A stretch of DNA of 64,000 nucleotides from Sarcocystis neurona (lineage: Eukaryota > Apicomplexa > Conoidasida > Eucoccidiorida > Sarcocystidae): assembly GCA_000727475.1 (NCBI GenBank), contig KL647303.1, forward strand, positions 462,408 to 526,407, read 5' to 3'. Position numbers and translations under genes: made by a program. The notes under the pieces are model-generated. The model was not told where the DNA came from. It did not search any database and worked only from the letters and a program-made list of their open reading frames with translations. Shown here piece by piece: positions 11,701 through 19,940 of the stretch; the stretch's first letter is position 1; each line of letters opens with the position of its first letter.

Positions 11701-14700
11701 AGGGAGACACACACGTACATAAACACTGGCCTGAGTATAGACGTGATAGAGAGTAGTAGAGAAATAAAAGTAGGTAGACGCACAACGCGTAGACACACAC
11801 CCACGTCCGTATATACGCGTCCATACATATATACGTAGACACGGTGACACAGGGAGAAAGACAGGAGTATACACACATACATATATATATATATACGTAT
11901 TATATAAGTGAATTTGTGTATGTATATATATATTTATACGTGAATATGTATATGTATGCACACGCCCACGTGCGTATACAGACGCCCGTATATATATATG
12001 TATATACCTGGACAGAGTGACACAGAGAGAAAGAGAAGAGCACGCATATATATCTATATATAAGAATGTATATATGTGTATCAGTACAGAGAAAGCGAGG
12101 GGTACACATATACCCACATATATCTATATATATGTGAATGGTATATGTATATCTGTATAACTACGTACCCGGGAATATTTTCTTTACACGTCTTAGGACT
12201 GCATCTTTGCTGCTGGCTTTTCTACACTTGAGCTGCTGGTAGCAGAAGAGCAGGGCAGCAACCCGCCGTACTTGCTGGGAAGATAAAGCGGCGGCGCAGC
12301 GTCGCACAAACTGCGAATAACTCAGGCCGCAGCATCCTCGCGACGTTTCTTCCTGTTTCTTCTTCTCTTTCTTCTCTCTTGCAGCAGAAGAAGATGCAGC
12401 AGATGCACCAGCAGGAGGGGGAACCGGCAGAGCAGCCAGGGCAGCAGCAGGAAGCGCAGCAGCAGCGGGAACGGCAACAGGCGCAGACGCAGACGCCCCA
12501 GCAGCACCGCCACCAGCACCAGCCCCAGCAGCAGCAGTAGCAGGAAGAAGAACAGCAACGGGCCCAGAAGCGACACTCACAGCAGCAGGAGAATAAGTTG
12601 AAGAAGACGAAGAAGAAGGGGACGGTGAGGTGGCGCAGAGCGGTGATGCAGAAGAGAAAAATCGACGGGGGGAAGACGTACGAGGGAAGCAGACCCGAAG
12701 CGAGGAAGTAGAAGAAGAAGAAGAAAAGGAAGGAGATGCAGCAGCAGCAGATGAAGAGAAGCGCGCAGCAGAAGAAGCAGAAATAGAAGAAGAAGAAAGT
12801 GAGAAAGGAGACGCGCGGAAGAGAGGAAGTTGGAGGAGAGAGACGGCAGTCCCAAGTGCCCCACGCGGACGGAGACGGCTGCTGCTGAGAAAAGAAGGAC
12901 ACCAAGAAGAACACACGCTCGAACGAGAGGCAAGCGGAGAAAGACGAGAAGAGAAGAGCGAAGAAGTTGCAGAAGGCGAAGCAGACAAAGAAGGGGGGGA
13001 CAATGGAGGGGTCTGTGGTGTTGCTTGTTGCATGCCTGTTGCTGCTGCGGTCAGGACGGCTGCTGCTGGTCCTGCTGAAGATCCGCAGCGCAGTGGGAGA
13101 ACTGCTCTTCCTTGTCTTGCAGCTCCTGCTGCTGGTTCTTCTTCTTCTTCCTCGAGCATTTTTCAGCTTCCCCTCTCGCTTTTCCTTCTTTTCTTCCTGT
13201 CGGAGCTCCGCTGCTCGTGCTGCTGGTGCTGCTGCTCGGGCAATGAGAGAAACGCGACGTCCCGGGTGACTCGAGAAAGAAGAGAGAAGATCGAACGTGT
13301 GGAGGGGGGGGTGGATGAGGAGAAGAAGCAGCAGGAAGAGAAAAAATTTTGAGAAGCGTAGTAAGACTTCGCCAGGAAGACTTGGCTGCCGGTGAAGGGA
13401 AAGACAAAGAAACGGCAGGCGAGGAACGACCTCCCGCGTTAAAAGAAGAGAAGCACGGAGTGAGGGAGACGACGAGAAAGACAACGAGAAGACGAAGAAG
13501 AAGAAAAGGAAACCGACTTCTTACAAGAAGGGACTTAAAAGCAGAAAAATGCCGCTTTCTAAGACTGACAAAGTTACGGCGGAGTGTCGGAGCGTGTACG
13601 GAGGGGAAACGGGTTACGGTTGATCAAAGAGGGAAGGCGAAGATGAAAGAAGACGTCGTTCCCGCCATTTGCAAAAGAAAGGAACGGCCTCCTGCACATC
13701 ACCTGCTGGTACATAGAAGGTGACCACGTGCTCTCGATTTCCTCTTTGTAAGGAGAAGCGATTTGCCCCGCGAAGTGTGGATACGAGAAGAAGAAGAACC
13801 GCCGGTTGACTTCTCCACGTAGAAACGGGTGAGTCACTTCTCTTCGCCGAAGGAAGCAAGAATGAGCCCCATTTCCTCTCAGAAAAGGATTCAAGAAAAC
13901 AAGAATCCACTCTTGTCCTCGACCCTGAAGAGGAAAACGGAAGATATTTTTTCTTCTGTCCTTTCCGTCTTGCCGGGGCACCAAGAACAGTCACGTAAGT
14001 CGCTCCTTTCTTGTAAAACTTGTGCAGGCGGAGTAACCTGCAAAATCAGTCGACCACCCTGCAGCATTTCCTAGCAGTGACACGCTTTTCTACGTGTCTC
14101 TGTGTGCGTACATATATGTATATTCGTATTTGTGTTACGACTGTCTTCTCTGTCTTGCGGTCTTTTAACTGCTGTGGAGCGAAGACCGCAGGAGAAAGAC
14201 AGAGAAACAGACACAGACAGATGCTTCTAGCGAAAAGCGTTAACGATATCCGAAAAAGTAAACAACCCAGCGAGCAAAACTAAAACGAACTGCGCGAAAG
14301 GCAACCTTTTATGTGGTGAGGAGGATAGCGACGAAGGAAGAAGAGAAACGATGACTATACTACAGCGGTGCGTCCAGCAAATGGTTTTGCCAGTATTTCC
14401 TCGTGTACCGGTGAGGAGAAACAAGGCATAGGTGGCACTCAGGGAAACGACAGACATTTCAAATGCATTCGAAGACGTGTTGTTTGAACTCTTTCTAACG
14501 GGAAAAAGGAGACGCACCGCCGGCAGCTTCGCTCAGGTGCGCGAGAGGGAGAGAAGAGGGATGCAAAACACTACACATTTACCCAGACAACGCGGTACGT
14601 GCCGTCTCTGGATTCACAGTAGCAGGGAGACTTCCTCAATATGGTCTTCCCTTGTTAGTAAATGTAGGTGAGGAGAGTAATATGTGGATAGGACTTCAAG

Positions 14701-14860
14701 CCGTGCGAGGTGGGCAGGAGAAAATGAAGTGGGCAATAAATGGGAGGTGTAGACGCGGAACCTGCGGAAGGTGATCGATCCCGAGGAACTTCAAAATGTC
14801 GTGACGCAAGCGAAGACCTGTTTGCACATACTTAAAGGCGGAATCTACCGAGAAGGCCGC
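4900..14860 (-). CDS. Spliced minus-strand gene, tentatively TAF4-like (TFIID subunit)
   Basis: The exons I support, 5' to 3', are 14860-14762, about 13159-12169, 9819-9626, 7367-6579 and 5034-4900; further 5' and 3' exons are likely. The 12169 donor leaves phase 1 and the 9819 acceptor takes phase 1. The exons at 9626, 7367-6579 and 5034-4900 all meet in phase 0. The end of the 12.2-kb exon resembles an RST domain, and the 9.7-kb exon resembles the TAFH/NHR1 fold of TAF4. Plant TAF4 proteins carry an RST domain, which is why I suggest a TFIID subunit acting in the nucleus. The later exons are acidic, Gln-rich and Lys/Glu-rich. The similarity is by eye only; the true ends and the number of exons are unknown, and the exons could belong to more than one gene. 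Confidence 0.35.
5819..5988. repeat. Two further GGTGTACGTACACC palindromes
   Basis: Perfect 14-bp copies lie at 5819-5832 and 5975-5988, both preceded by GA (GAGGTGTACGTACACC) and 156 bp apart. They sit in an otherwise unannotated stretch between two exons of the minus-strand gene, 1.1 kb from the four-copy cluster. Confidence 0.8.
6579..7367 (-). CDS. Large acidic, Gln/Ala-rich exon of the minus-strand gene
   Basis: The acceptor is TTTGCTGCTGCAG and the donor GTATAC after CAAGAG; the 263 codons are in phase 0 at both ends. The exon starts EDIHENLPQSGVGEY, passes through a Glu/Asp-rich segment, a long Ala/Val/Asp-rich repeat and Lys/Glu-rich blocks, and ends FLFGSSSQATDVAATAYGLL then RQVAKRPPQATRYQE. 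Homopolymer inserts of this kind are usual in Eimeria proteins. The opposite strand is also open because of the CTG periodicity, but the mixed charged composition favours this strand. Confidence 0.5.
7856..8122 (-). repeat. CTG/CAG tract, Asn/Ser-rich on the minus strand
   Basis: An imperfect (CTG)n tract runs from about 7861 to 8070. On the minus strand it reads as Ser/Asn, preceded by MRRRDAEAAVENVVRQQQQL directly after a CTGTAG acceptor, so it may be another exon of the minus-strand gene. I found no convincing donor at its end, so it is listed as a repeat. The plus frames read Cys or Leu runs and are unlikely to be protein. Confidence 0.5.
8490..8740 (+). CDS. Repeat-free open segment, strand uncertain
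   Basis: On the plus strand, after CCGTCCCCAG, a frame reads DFCKRSHPKSCNSK and then a Lys/Arg/Glu-rich stretch (LLSQRRAKEADKKARVAS). On the minus strand the same bases read a hydrophobic frame. The block 8380-8800 has no microsatellite and may hold one exon, but neither strand shows a full acceptor-donor pair that I trust. Product unknown. Confidence 0.2.
9105..9540. repeat. Array of CACGTTTGTACACTCA units in TA microsatellite
   Basis: A core close to CAMGTTTGTACACTCAYAMAC recurs about seven or eight times (near 9116, 9177, 9247, 9302, 9372, 9419, 9521), separated by TATATA tracts of varying length. The periodicity is about 55-75 bp, with a longer gap before the last copy. The cores are better conserved than the spacers. 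Confidence 0.65.
9626..9819 (-). CDS. TAFH/NHR1-like exon of the minus-strand gene
   Basis: The acceptor is TATCTCTGGGGAG and the donor GTACGT; the exon is 194 bases, phase 1 in and phase 0 out. The 64 codons include EGKAYLLCFVAAEEKREEVG, then EILRSCIDIIEPQEFHRLVS, then QLSASRLLLP. In the TAFH (NHR1) domain of TAF4 and ETO proteins, as I recall it, a helical segment is followed by an I-x-x-E-x-F-x-x-x-L pattern and a P-F-L-K-like end; the match to IIEPQEFHRLVSQL...LLLP is close. A profile search is needed, because the domain is short and degenerate. Confidence 0.45.
9900..10310. repeat. TATATG/GTATAC microsatellite
   Basis: The sequence is almost entirely alternating TA, TATG and GTAC steps. 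It includes a short direct repeat, ATCCAGGCATATATATGTAT, at about 10242 and 10266. No gene is seen. Confidence 0.75.
10560..10995. repeat. 20-bp GC-rich minisatellite (CTCCCCACGCAGAGACGGGG)
   Basis: From about 10780 to 10990 the unit CTYCCCACGCAGAGACGGGG is tandemly repeated with only CTC/CTT changes. From about 10560 to 10780 shorter, degraded units (GAGACGGGGCTCC, CAGAGAGCCACAGAGA) lead into it. Because 20 is not a multiple of 3, every frame on both strands stays open with a 20-residue period, so the long open frames here are not evidence of a protein. Confidence 0.9.
11040..12160. repeat. Intergenic or intronic low-complexity DNA
   Basis: This is a mixture of purine-rich tracts (GAGAGAAAGA) and TATATA/GTATAC microsatellite. 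Several short blocks recur: ACAYACAYATATATATACGTAGRSAGACCTAYAG-like near 11190-11240 and 11310-11350, and ACAGRGWGAAAGASARGAG-like near 11850 and 12015. No coding segment is supported. Confidence 0.6.
12169..13159 (-). CDS. Ser/Ala-rich exon ending in an RST-like helical domain
   Basis: The frame is open from 13159 to the donor GTACGT after CCGG at 12169 (phase 1 out). The start of the exon is not certain. The first part is Ser/Ala/Pro-rich. The last 55 codons are repeat-free: GLSYSQFVRRCAAALSSQQV, RRVAALLFCYQQLKCRKASS, KDAVLRRVKKIFPG. This has the length and spacing of an RST domain as I know it from RCD1/SRO/TAF4: an initial F-x-x-L helix, an L-x-x-L-L-x-x-Y helix, then a K-x-[SI]-[SK]-x-[ED]-[LV]-V-x-x-[VI]-[KR]-x-[IL]-x-G end. 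It would mediate protein-protein contacts. The plus strand is also open (Glu/Arg-rich, about 12630-13350), so part of the upstream region is ambiguous. Confidence 0.45.
13703..13743 (-). CDS. Candidate micro-exon (13 codons)
   Basis: An acceptor (CTTACAAAG) and a donor (GTGATG) bound 41 bases reading EIESTWSPSMYQQ, phase 1 in and phase 0 out. The surroundings (13400-14000) are repeat-free, with several short open frames on the minus strand. It may be an upstream exon of the minus-strand gene. No domain is recognised. Confidence 0.25.
13760..14755. other. Repeat-free stretch without a settled gene model
   Basis: Short minus-strand frames near 13870-13990 (TERTEEKISSVFLFRVEDK) and 14400-14500 (FEMSVVSLSATYALFLL, before a GTACAC donor) could be exons of the same minus-strand gene. 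Borders are ambiguous, so no CDS is claimed. A short GTACATATATGTATATTCG microsatellite lies at 14108-14130. Confidence 0.3.
14762..14860 (-). CDS. Exon of the minus-strand gene (33 codons)
   Basis: The acceptor is GATAAATTATCAG; the exon ends at CCGCAG before GTTCCG (a weak donor), or it may run on 54 bases to a stop. The codons read AFSVDSAFKYVQTGLRLRHD and then ILKFLGIDHLPQ, a clearly non-repetitive amphipathic sequence, phase 0 at both ends. Another frame just upstream (FLVLVVFDKLSGGLLGRF) is also open. The product family is not recognised. Confidence 0.4.
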
Positions 14861-15148
14861 CTGATAATTTATCGAACACTACCAAGACGAGGAAATTCAT
14901 AGTAGACGGCCTCGTTGTCTCTCTCTTCCACAGGGGAGGTGTCTCGGGAAAGTTTCAACAGCCGTTCAGCCTTATGCGCCGTCAAAAGAGAAGATTTTGA
15001 ACCTTGGCGAACTCACGTAGGAAAACCGCTGCAGAATCCGCGCACACCTTTCGAAAGAAGAAAGGCAGAAAAATTCGACACGCGTCTCCGTCAGTGGCCG
15101 GCAGGATTCGCATGCGCACACAACGGCTAGAGCGGTTCTCCACGGACC

Positions 15149-15823
15149 GTGGGAAAGGGAAGAGACAGTTTCGTAGCCGTGTCTATTTCACTGTTGTTCT
15201 TCGTCTCAGAGTTTCCTTTCCTCGGCCTTCTCTTGCCTTGTCGTTTTACTTTCCTTCAATACCCTCCTTCCGTACTCGCTGTCTTCTGCGCAGGGCAGAT
15301 ACGGTGTCTTGCTCAACGTGTTGTTTTCGCCCACCTTCGATGCTCGTTTGTTTCGTCTCTCTTGACTCTTCTTCACTGCTTTGTTTCCGCTTCGCCTCAT
15401 TCTTTGCCGATCGTTGGTCTTTCTATTTCACTTCCCTGTCGGTCGCGTCCCTTCTTCGCGGCACTATCTTCGAGCGTCCCTGTTGCTGTTTTTTCAACGA
15501 CACATGCACAACAAAATTTCGCTCCGCCGGAGAAGAAATCACCTCGGTCCCCCATTTTCTCCGCCTCCTCCGTATTTTCTCGTCTTCCCTCCTCCTTCCA
15601 CGCCGTGGATAGATTCTGGCATAGGAGAGGATCTGCCAGTGTGTCTAAACGCACAGAAATCCTGACAAAGATAGCTGAGTGCGATGATATTTGTGTGACA
15701 CAAAGTTCGTCTGCATTTCCTTTCACTTCCTCATCCTCGCTTCGAGATGGACACGCGAATGTGAAAAAGGCACAGAAATTTTCCGAAAACGATTCTGCTA
15801 CCGGAGTGCGCTTTCAACCATAG
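15149..15823 (+). CDS. Hypothetical open frame of 224 codons, pyrimidine-rich; strand uncertain
   Basis: The frame is open from 15149 to a stop at 15823. The first 140 residues come from a TTC/CTC-rich tract and are Leu/Phe/Ser-rich; the last 80 are more protein-like (KRTEILTKIAECDD, SENDSATGVRFQP). The minus strand at 15397-15726 carries an equally plausible charged frame (WKEEGRRENTEEAEKMGDRG). A pyrimidine-rich run like this could also be the flank of minus-strand exons. No function is inferred. Confidence 0.2.
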   Translation: MGKGRDSFVAVSISLLFFVSEFPFLGLLLPCRFTFLQYPPSVLAVFCAGQIRCLAQRVVFAHLRCSFVSSLLTLLHCFVSASPHSLPIVGLSISLPCRSRPFFAALSSSVPVAVFSTTHAQQNFAPPEKKSPRSPIFSASSVFSRLPSSFHAVDRFWHRRGSASVSKRTEILTKIAECDDICVTQSSSAFPFTSSSSLRDGHANVKKAQKFSENDSATGVRFQP

Positions 15824-16380
15824 TTAACACGCATACATAGAAGTAGAACACTTCCTATATGGAGAGAGAAACAGAGACAGGGGGACAGACAAACATTAAC
15901 GACGCAGCAGGTGAAGGGCAAGGGAGGTGAAGCCGTGGAGAACAGGGTGCAGAATCTGCGGCTGGGGAAGCGTTTTCTATGCGACTTGTTATGTGAAGAG
16001 CCTATTTTCCTTTAGTGCAGTTGGTTATTCTTCGACGCGGGGGTCCAAGCAGAGACCCAAAGCCTTACCGAGGACATATTTCCTTGAAAATTCTCCTCTT
16101 TTCGAAAAGCTGCTGTGCCGGTGTTGGGGTGGAGAAGGTTCTTTCGAGAGAAGGATCAAGACAGAAAAACAGACAGAGAGAGAGAACAACGCGTCCTGCT
16201 TGTGCAGCGACTTTTTACCAGCAGCAACTGCAGCAACTGCGCTGCAGCACTTGACCAACAGATGAAAAGAAGGGTACCTCCGTGTGTGACGTCAGCGGCT
16301 GATTTTTTTTGGCAGCTGCTTCGCCGAAATGGCGACGACGGCGGCGGCGCCTCTGCCAACAACAAGGCACGCTTCAGCAG

Positions 16381-16833
16381 CTACCGCTGCTGCTGCTCCT
16401 GGTGCTGCTGAGACAACGACTTTATCTTCTGCTTCCCCCTTTTCCTCCTCGTCTTCCTCCTCCCCGCCCTATTCGTCTTCCGCAGCAGCTGCTGGACCCC
16501 CGGCCGCCTCCTACGCGCCGCTCCTTCCACGCACCAGCGGTACGCCCCTCTCTCGTGTTCTCCGGGCCTCTGCACTGTGACGTTGCTGCTCTGCGAGGGC
16601 GAGGGAAATTTCTGCAGCAGTGACGTCGTCGCTTGCTGCACGTATTCTGCGCGCGTAGCTTCTTGTGTATAGGAGGGTGTCTGCTTCTCGCTGCTGCTAA
16701 AACTAGAGCCTTTTCCCCTTTTACAGAGATTCTCCTGCAGCAGCACCTTGTGAGAAGAACGCGATATACACGTCTGTGCGTCGAGCATCGCTGTAGAGGA
16801 GAAGCGGCCTAGCGTCCATCTAGACTTCTTCAT
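16381..16833 (-). CDS. Candidate first exon of a minus-strand gene
   Basis: ATG lies at 16833. The 150-codon frame begins MKKSRWTLGRFSSTAMLDAQ, is rich in Ser/Gln/Thr/Glu, and becomes Arg-rich after about residue 105. A GTGCGT donor follows ERGAYRW, so the true exon may end near 16533. It lies upstream, in transcription direction, of the TAF4-like exons and could be their first exon. The plus strand is open too (Ala/Ser/Pro-rich, 16329-16580). Confidence 0.35.
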   Translation of the reverse strand: MKKSRWTLGRFSSTAMLDAQTCISRSSHKVLLQENLCKRGKGSSFSSSEKQTPSYTQEATRAEYVQQATTSLLQKFPSPSQSSNVTVQRPGEHERGAYRWCVEGAARRRRPGVQQLLRKTNRAGRRKTRRKRGKQKIKSLSQQHQEQQQR

Positions 16834-16990
16834 GTTTGTCCATACGACGTCTTATTTCCCCCTCAACAGTCTCTGTAGCTGCTTCTCAAACAAATTCTCT
16901 TTCCTCCAGTATTTCTCTTCTCTCTCTGTATATAAAGGGGTGCACAGGGTCGCACACTTGTTTCTGTCTATCTGTGTATTCTTTTCCTGT

Positions 16991-17803
16991 TCATACTTTT
17001 CTCGTCCCCCTTTCTTCGAGACAGCTGTACTTTCCTCCGAGCAATTTCATCTTCCTCTCATTATTTGCCTTCGTAGGCTGGAGGCGTAGCTTTGTTTGAA
17101 CTTTAGCATGTGTGTATATCCACAAAGGCGTCAACATCTTCCTAGATGCAACGAGCGACAACGCTCTAGCAAAAGGGACGTTCACGTGTTGGGAAGACGT
17201 GTTTGTTATTGAAGTGAGGAAAACATGCTGCTGCTGCTGTTTGCTGCTGTTGGTGTTTGCTGCTTCTGTTTTGCTGCTGGTGTTTGCTGCTTCTGTTTTG
17301 CCGCTGCTGTTTTGGTGCTGTTGGTGTTTGCTGCTTCTGTTTTGCTGTTGCTGTTTTGCTGCTTCAGTTTTGCTGCTGCTGTTTTGGTGCTGTTGGTGTT
17401 TGCTGCTTCTGTTTTGCTGCTGCTGTTTTGGTGCTTCAGTTTGGCTGCTGCTGTTTCGTTGCTGCTGTTTTGGTGCTGTTAGTGTTTGCTGCTTCAGTTT
17501 TGCTGCTGCTGTTTTGGTGCTGTTGATGTTTGCTACTTCAGTTTTGCTGCTGCTGTTTTGCTGCTTCAGTTTGGCTGCTGCTGTTTTGGTGTTATTCGTG
17601 TTTGCTGCTTCTGTTTTGCTGGTGTTGACAGTTCTGCTGTTCTCTTTTGCTGCTGTTGTCTCTTGCTGCTGGTGCAGGAGGAGGACTAACGACGCGCGAG
17701 TCTGCACTGCTGTCGATCCGCATGCAGCAGTGGCTGCAAGCAACGGGACACCATCTTTCAAGAGAGGAGCAGCGTGGCTTTGCCGCGTCGTCGAAACGGG
17801 CAC
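16991..17803 (-). CDS. Repeat-containing open frame (Lys-Thr-Glu-Ala-Asn repeats)
   Basis: The minus-strand frame is open for 270 codons. Its centre is an imperfect repeat of about 13-15 residues (KTEAANTNNTKTAAAKLKQQ), flanked on the C-terminal side by unique sequence (VNVPFARALSLVASRKMLTP). It lacks a clear ATG and overlaps the first exon of the plus-strand gene at 17722, so at most one of the two readings is right there. It may be an expressed repeat protein segment or simply an open repeat. Confidence 0.25.
   Translation of the reverse strand: MPVSTTRQSHAAPLLKDGVPLLAATAACGSTAVQTRASLVLLLHQQQETTAAKENSRTVNTSKTEAANTNNTKTAAAKLKQQNSSSKTEVANINSTKTAAAKLKQQTLTAPKQQQRNSSSQTEAPKQQQQNRSSKHQQHQNSSSKTEAAKQQQQNRSSKHQQHQNSSGKTEAANTSSKTEAANTNSSKQQQQHVFLTSITNTSSQHVNVPFARALSLVASRKMLTPLWIYTHAKVQTKLRLQPTKANNERKMKLLGGKYSCLEERGTRKV
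17225..17640. repeat. TTTTGCTGCTGC / TTGGTGCTGTTGGTG minisatellite
   Basis: Units of roughly 39-45 bp built from TTTTGCTGCTGCTG, TTTTGGTGCTGTTGGTG and TTTGCTGCTTCAG recur about ten times. The unit lengths are mostly multiples of three, so all six frames remain open. Confidence 0.8.
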
Positions 17804-17868
17804 TTCTCAACGCAGGGCTGTGTGGACTTTGTGCTGCTGCCGCCGCAGCGCGTCGCTCTTCTTCCCTG
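17722..17868 (+). CDS. Exon 1 of the OCIA-like gene
   Basis: The ATG at 17722 opens 49 codons (MQQWLQATGHHLSREEQRGF ...) ending CGCTCTTCTTCCCTG before GTACAC. It holds the acidic/basic start and the first hydrophobic helix. It overlaps the minus-strand repeat frame at 17803. Confidence 0.4.
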
Positions 17869-19909
17869 GTACACTGCTGCTCCGAATATAATATGTGGGG
17901 AGGACTCTTCGTGTCACTTGGCCGGGGGTAGAACTTCGCGCCGGCGGCGAAGAGGCAGCGACAGCAGGAGAACCCGAAGAAGAGGAAGGCGCAGCAGGAA
18001 GAGGGGACGTCTTCTGCAGGGAAAAGAAGAAACTGATAGAAACACACAAAAACACGCAAACACACAAACACACAAAAGGGAAAAATGAAAGGGAAAAAAG
18101 AGGGACAGAAGGAAGGGAAGGCGCGGAAGAAGAGGGAGAACCGAAGGGAGACGCATCCCCAGCGACAGCAGTTTGGCGCGCTGCGTTCGGGTGATGGCGG
18201 CGGAGGTACTCGGGAGTTGCAGGGGCAGAGCAGCACAAAATCACCCGGGGAGGGGCGGAAGTTTATAGACGAAGAAGTCCTCTCCTTTCCTCCGCAGTAT
18301 ATCGTCAGCGACACATCCGTACCGCCTGGCAACCTCGACCGGAACTGGACGAACAGTCAAATATGCATACGTCTGTATATATAGATGTTTGTGGGTGCAT
18401 GCATATGTATTTGTAGGACAGAAATTGATGGGCATTCATGTGTGTATGTATAGAACTAAATATATATTGGATTGTTCACCAGTTGCTGCTCGAGGTTGCG
18501 AGGGACGTGTATATGTGTGTGTCCTTCTGTACGGGAGAGAAGAGAACTTCTTCGTTTATAGACAAAATATATATACACAAATATATATGTGCGGAGAATG
18601 GTCACACATGTATACGGATATTCGAGTAGAACAACGTGTGCTTGTGTCTTCCTACACGTGCAGCTCCCCCCTCTGTCTCTCCCATCTATTGTACTCTTGG
18701 AGAACGCTGCAAGCCGCTGTAGATATATATATATATATATATGTATACGTGCATGCGAACATATATATATATATATATATATATGTGTGTTTAGTGAAGA
18801 AATGTGTGGGCATAGGTGGAGAACTGCGCGTGCGCGTGTCTGTGTGTGTATGTGCCAGTCGCGCTTGTGGAAGGCTAAAACCTGCGTAAACGTGTAGCCC
18901 TATACGCGAGTAGCTACGCCTGCTTCTATACATATATATATGTATATATATCTGTTTATATAGCCAACAATATATTTCTGTGTTCCCCGACTTTTGTGTT
19001 TGGCCTTCTTGACTTTTGTCGCCTCTTGAAGAGGTGTGTTTGAGGGTGTGTGTATCTTGTTTGTCTCTGCGCAGGGCGTCCGCCTGCTGTCGTTCGGCAC
19101 CGCCACTAGCGTCGCCTCGTCGATCCTGCTGCCGATATATCGGCGACAGCAGTGGGAGCAGCTGCTGCAGGAGCAGCCGCACACCCCGTTCACGGCCGCA
19201 GCAGCGGAGGCTCTGGCGGATATCCGCAGTCGAACAGCCTCCCCTCGTTTCTTCTCTCCTCCTCCTCCTTCCTTTTCTCTGCAACAGCAGCAGCAGCAGT
19301 CGTCGCCCCTGCGGCAGCAGAGGAGTGACGTCGACGTGTCTGCGGAAGACGCGAGAAGAAGGGCAGCAGCCGGGGGGCCAGAGAACAACAGCGGCTCTGC
19401 TGTTGCTGCTCCGGGTTCTTTTTCTTTTTCTTCCTCTCCTTCGCCTTCTTCTTGGCACGCCAGTGGTACAGCTGCTGCTGCGCGTCGTTCTCCCGGGTTT
19501 TTTGACCCTGCGACGGCTGCTGCTGCTGCTCCTGGAAGCGGGGCCGTGGACAGCAGCAACAGCGACAGCAGGAGCAGCCACAGCAGCAGCAGCAGCTTGT
19601 TGCCTAGCGAGGGAATAACAGCGCAAGAAGAGGACGGCGAAGAAGCAACAGAAGCAGAGGGATGGAAGCAGCCCGACGCGTTCGACGCATGGCAGGCTTT
19701 TCAAATTTTCGCTGCTGAAAATCCGCGTACATGCGTCAAGTGCCTCTCCGCACAACAGCATCACAGGCAAGCAACAGCGCACCACTTCTCCCACCAGCTC
19801 ACATCCCCTGCTGTAGCCACAAAAATTCTTCTCTTTCCTTCTCCTGTTGCTCCACAGGCACCCACCGGCGCATGGCGCGTCTTGCGTGAGAATTTGCACG
19901 TGTATATAC

Positions 19910-19940
<31 letters not shown>

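Noticed and set aside
16991..17803. Leu/Phe/Cys-rich plus frames as transmembrane proteins
   Set aside because: They are frame shadows of the TTTTGCTGCTGC minisatellite.
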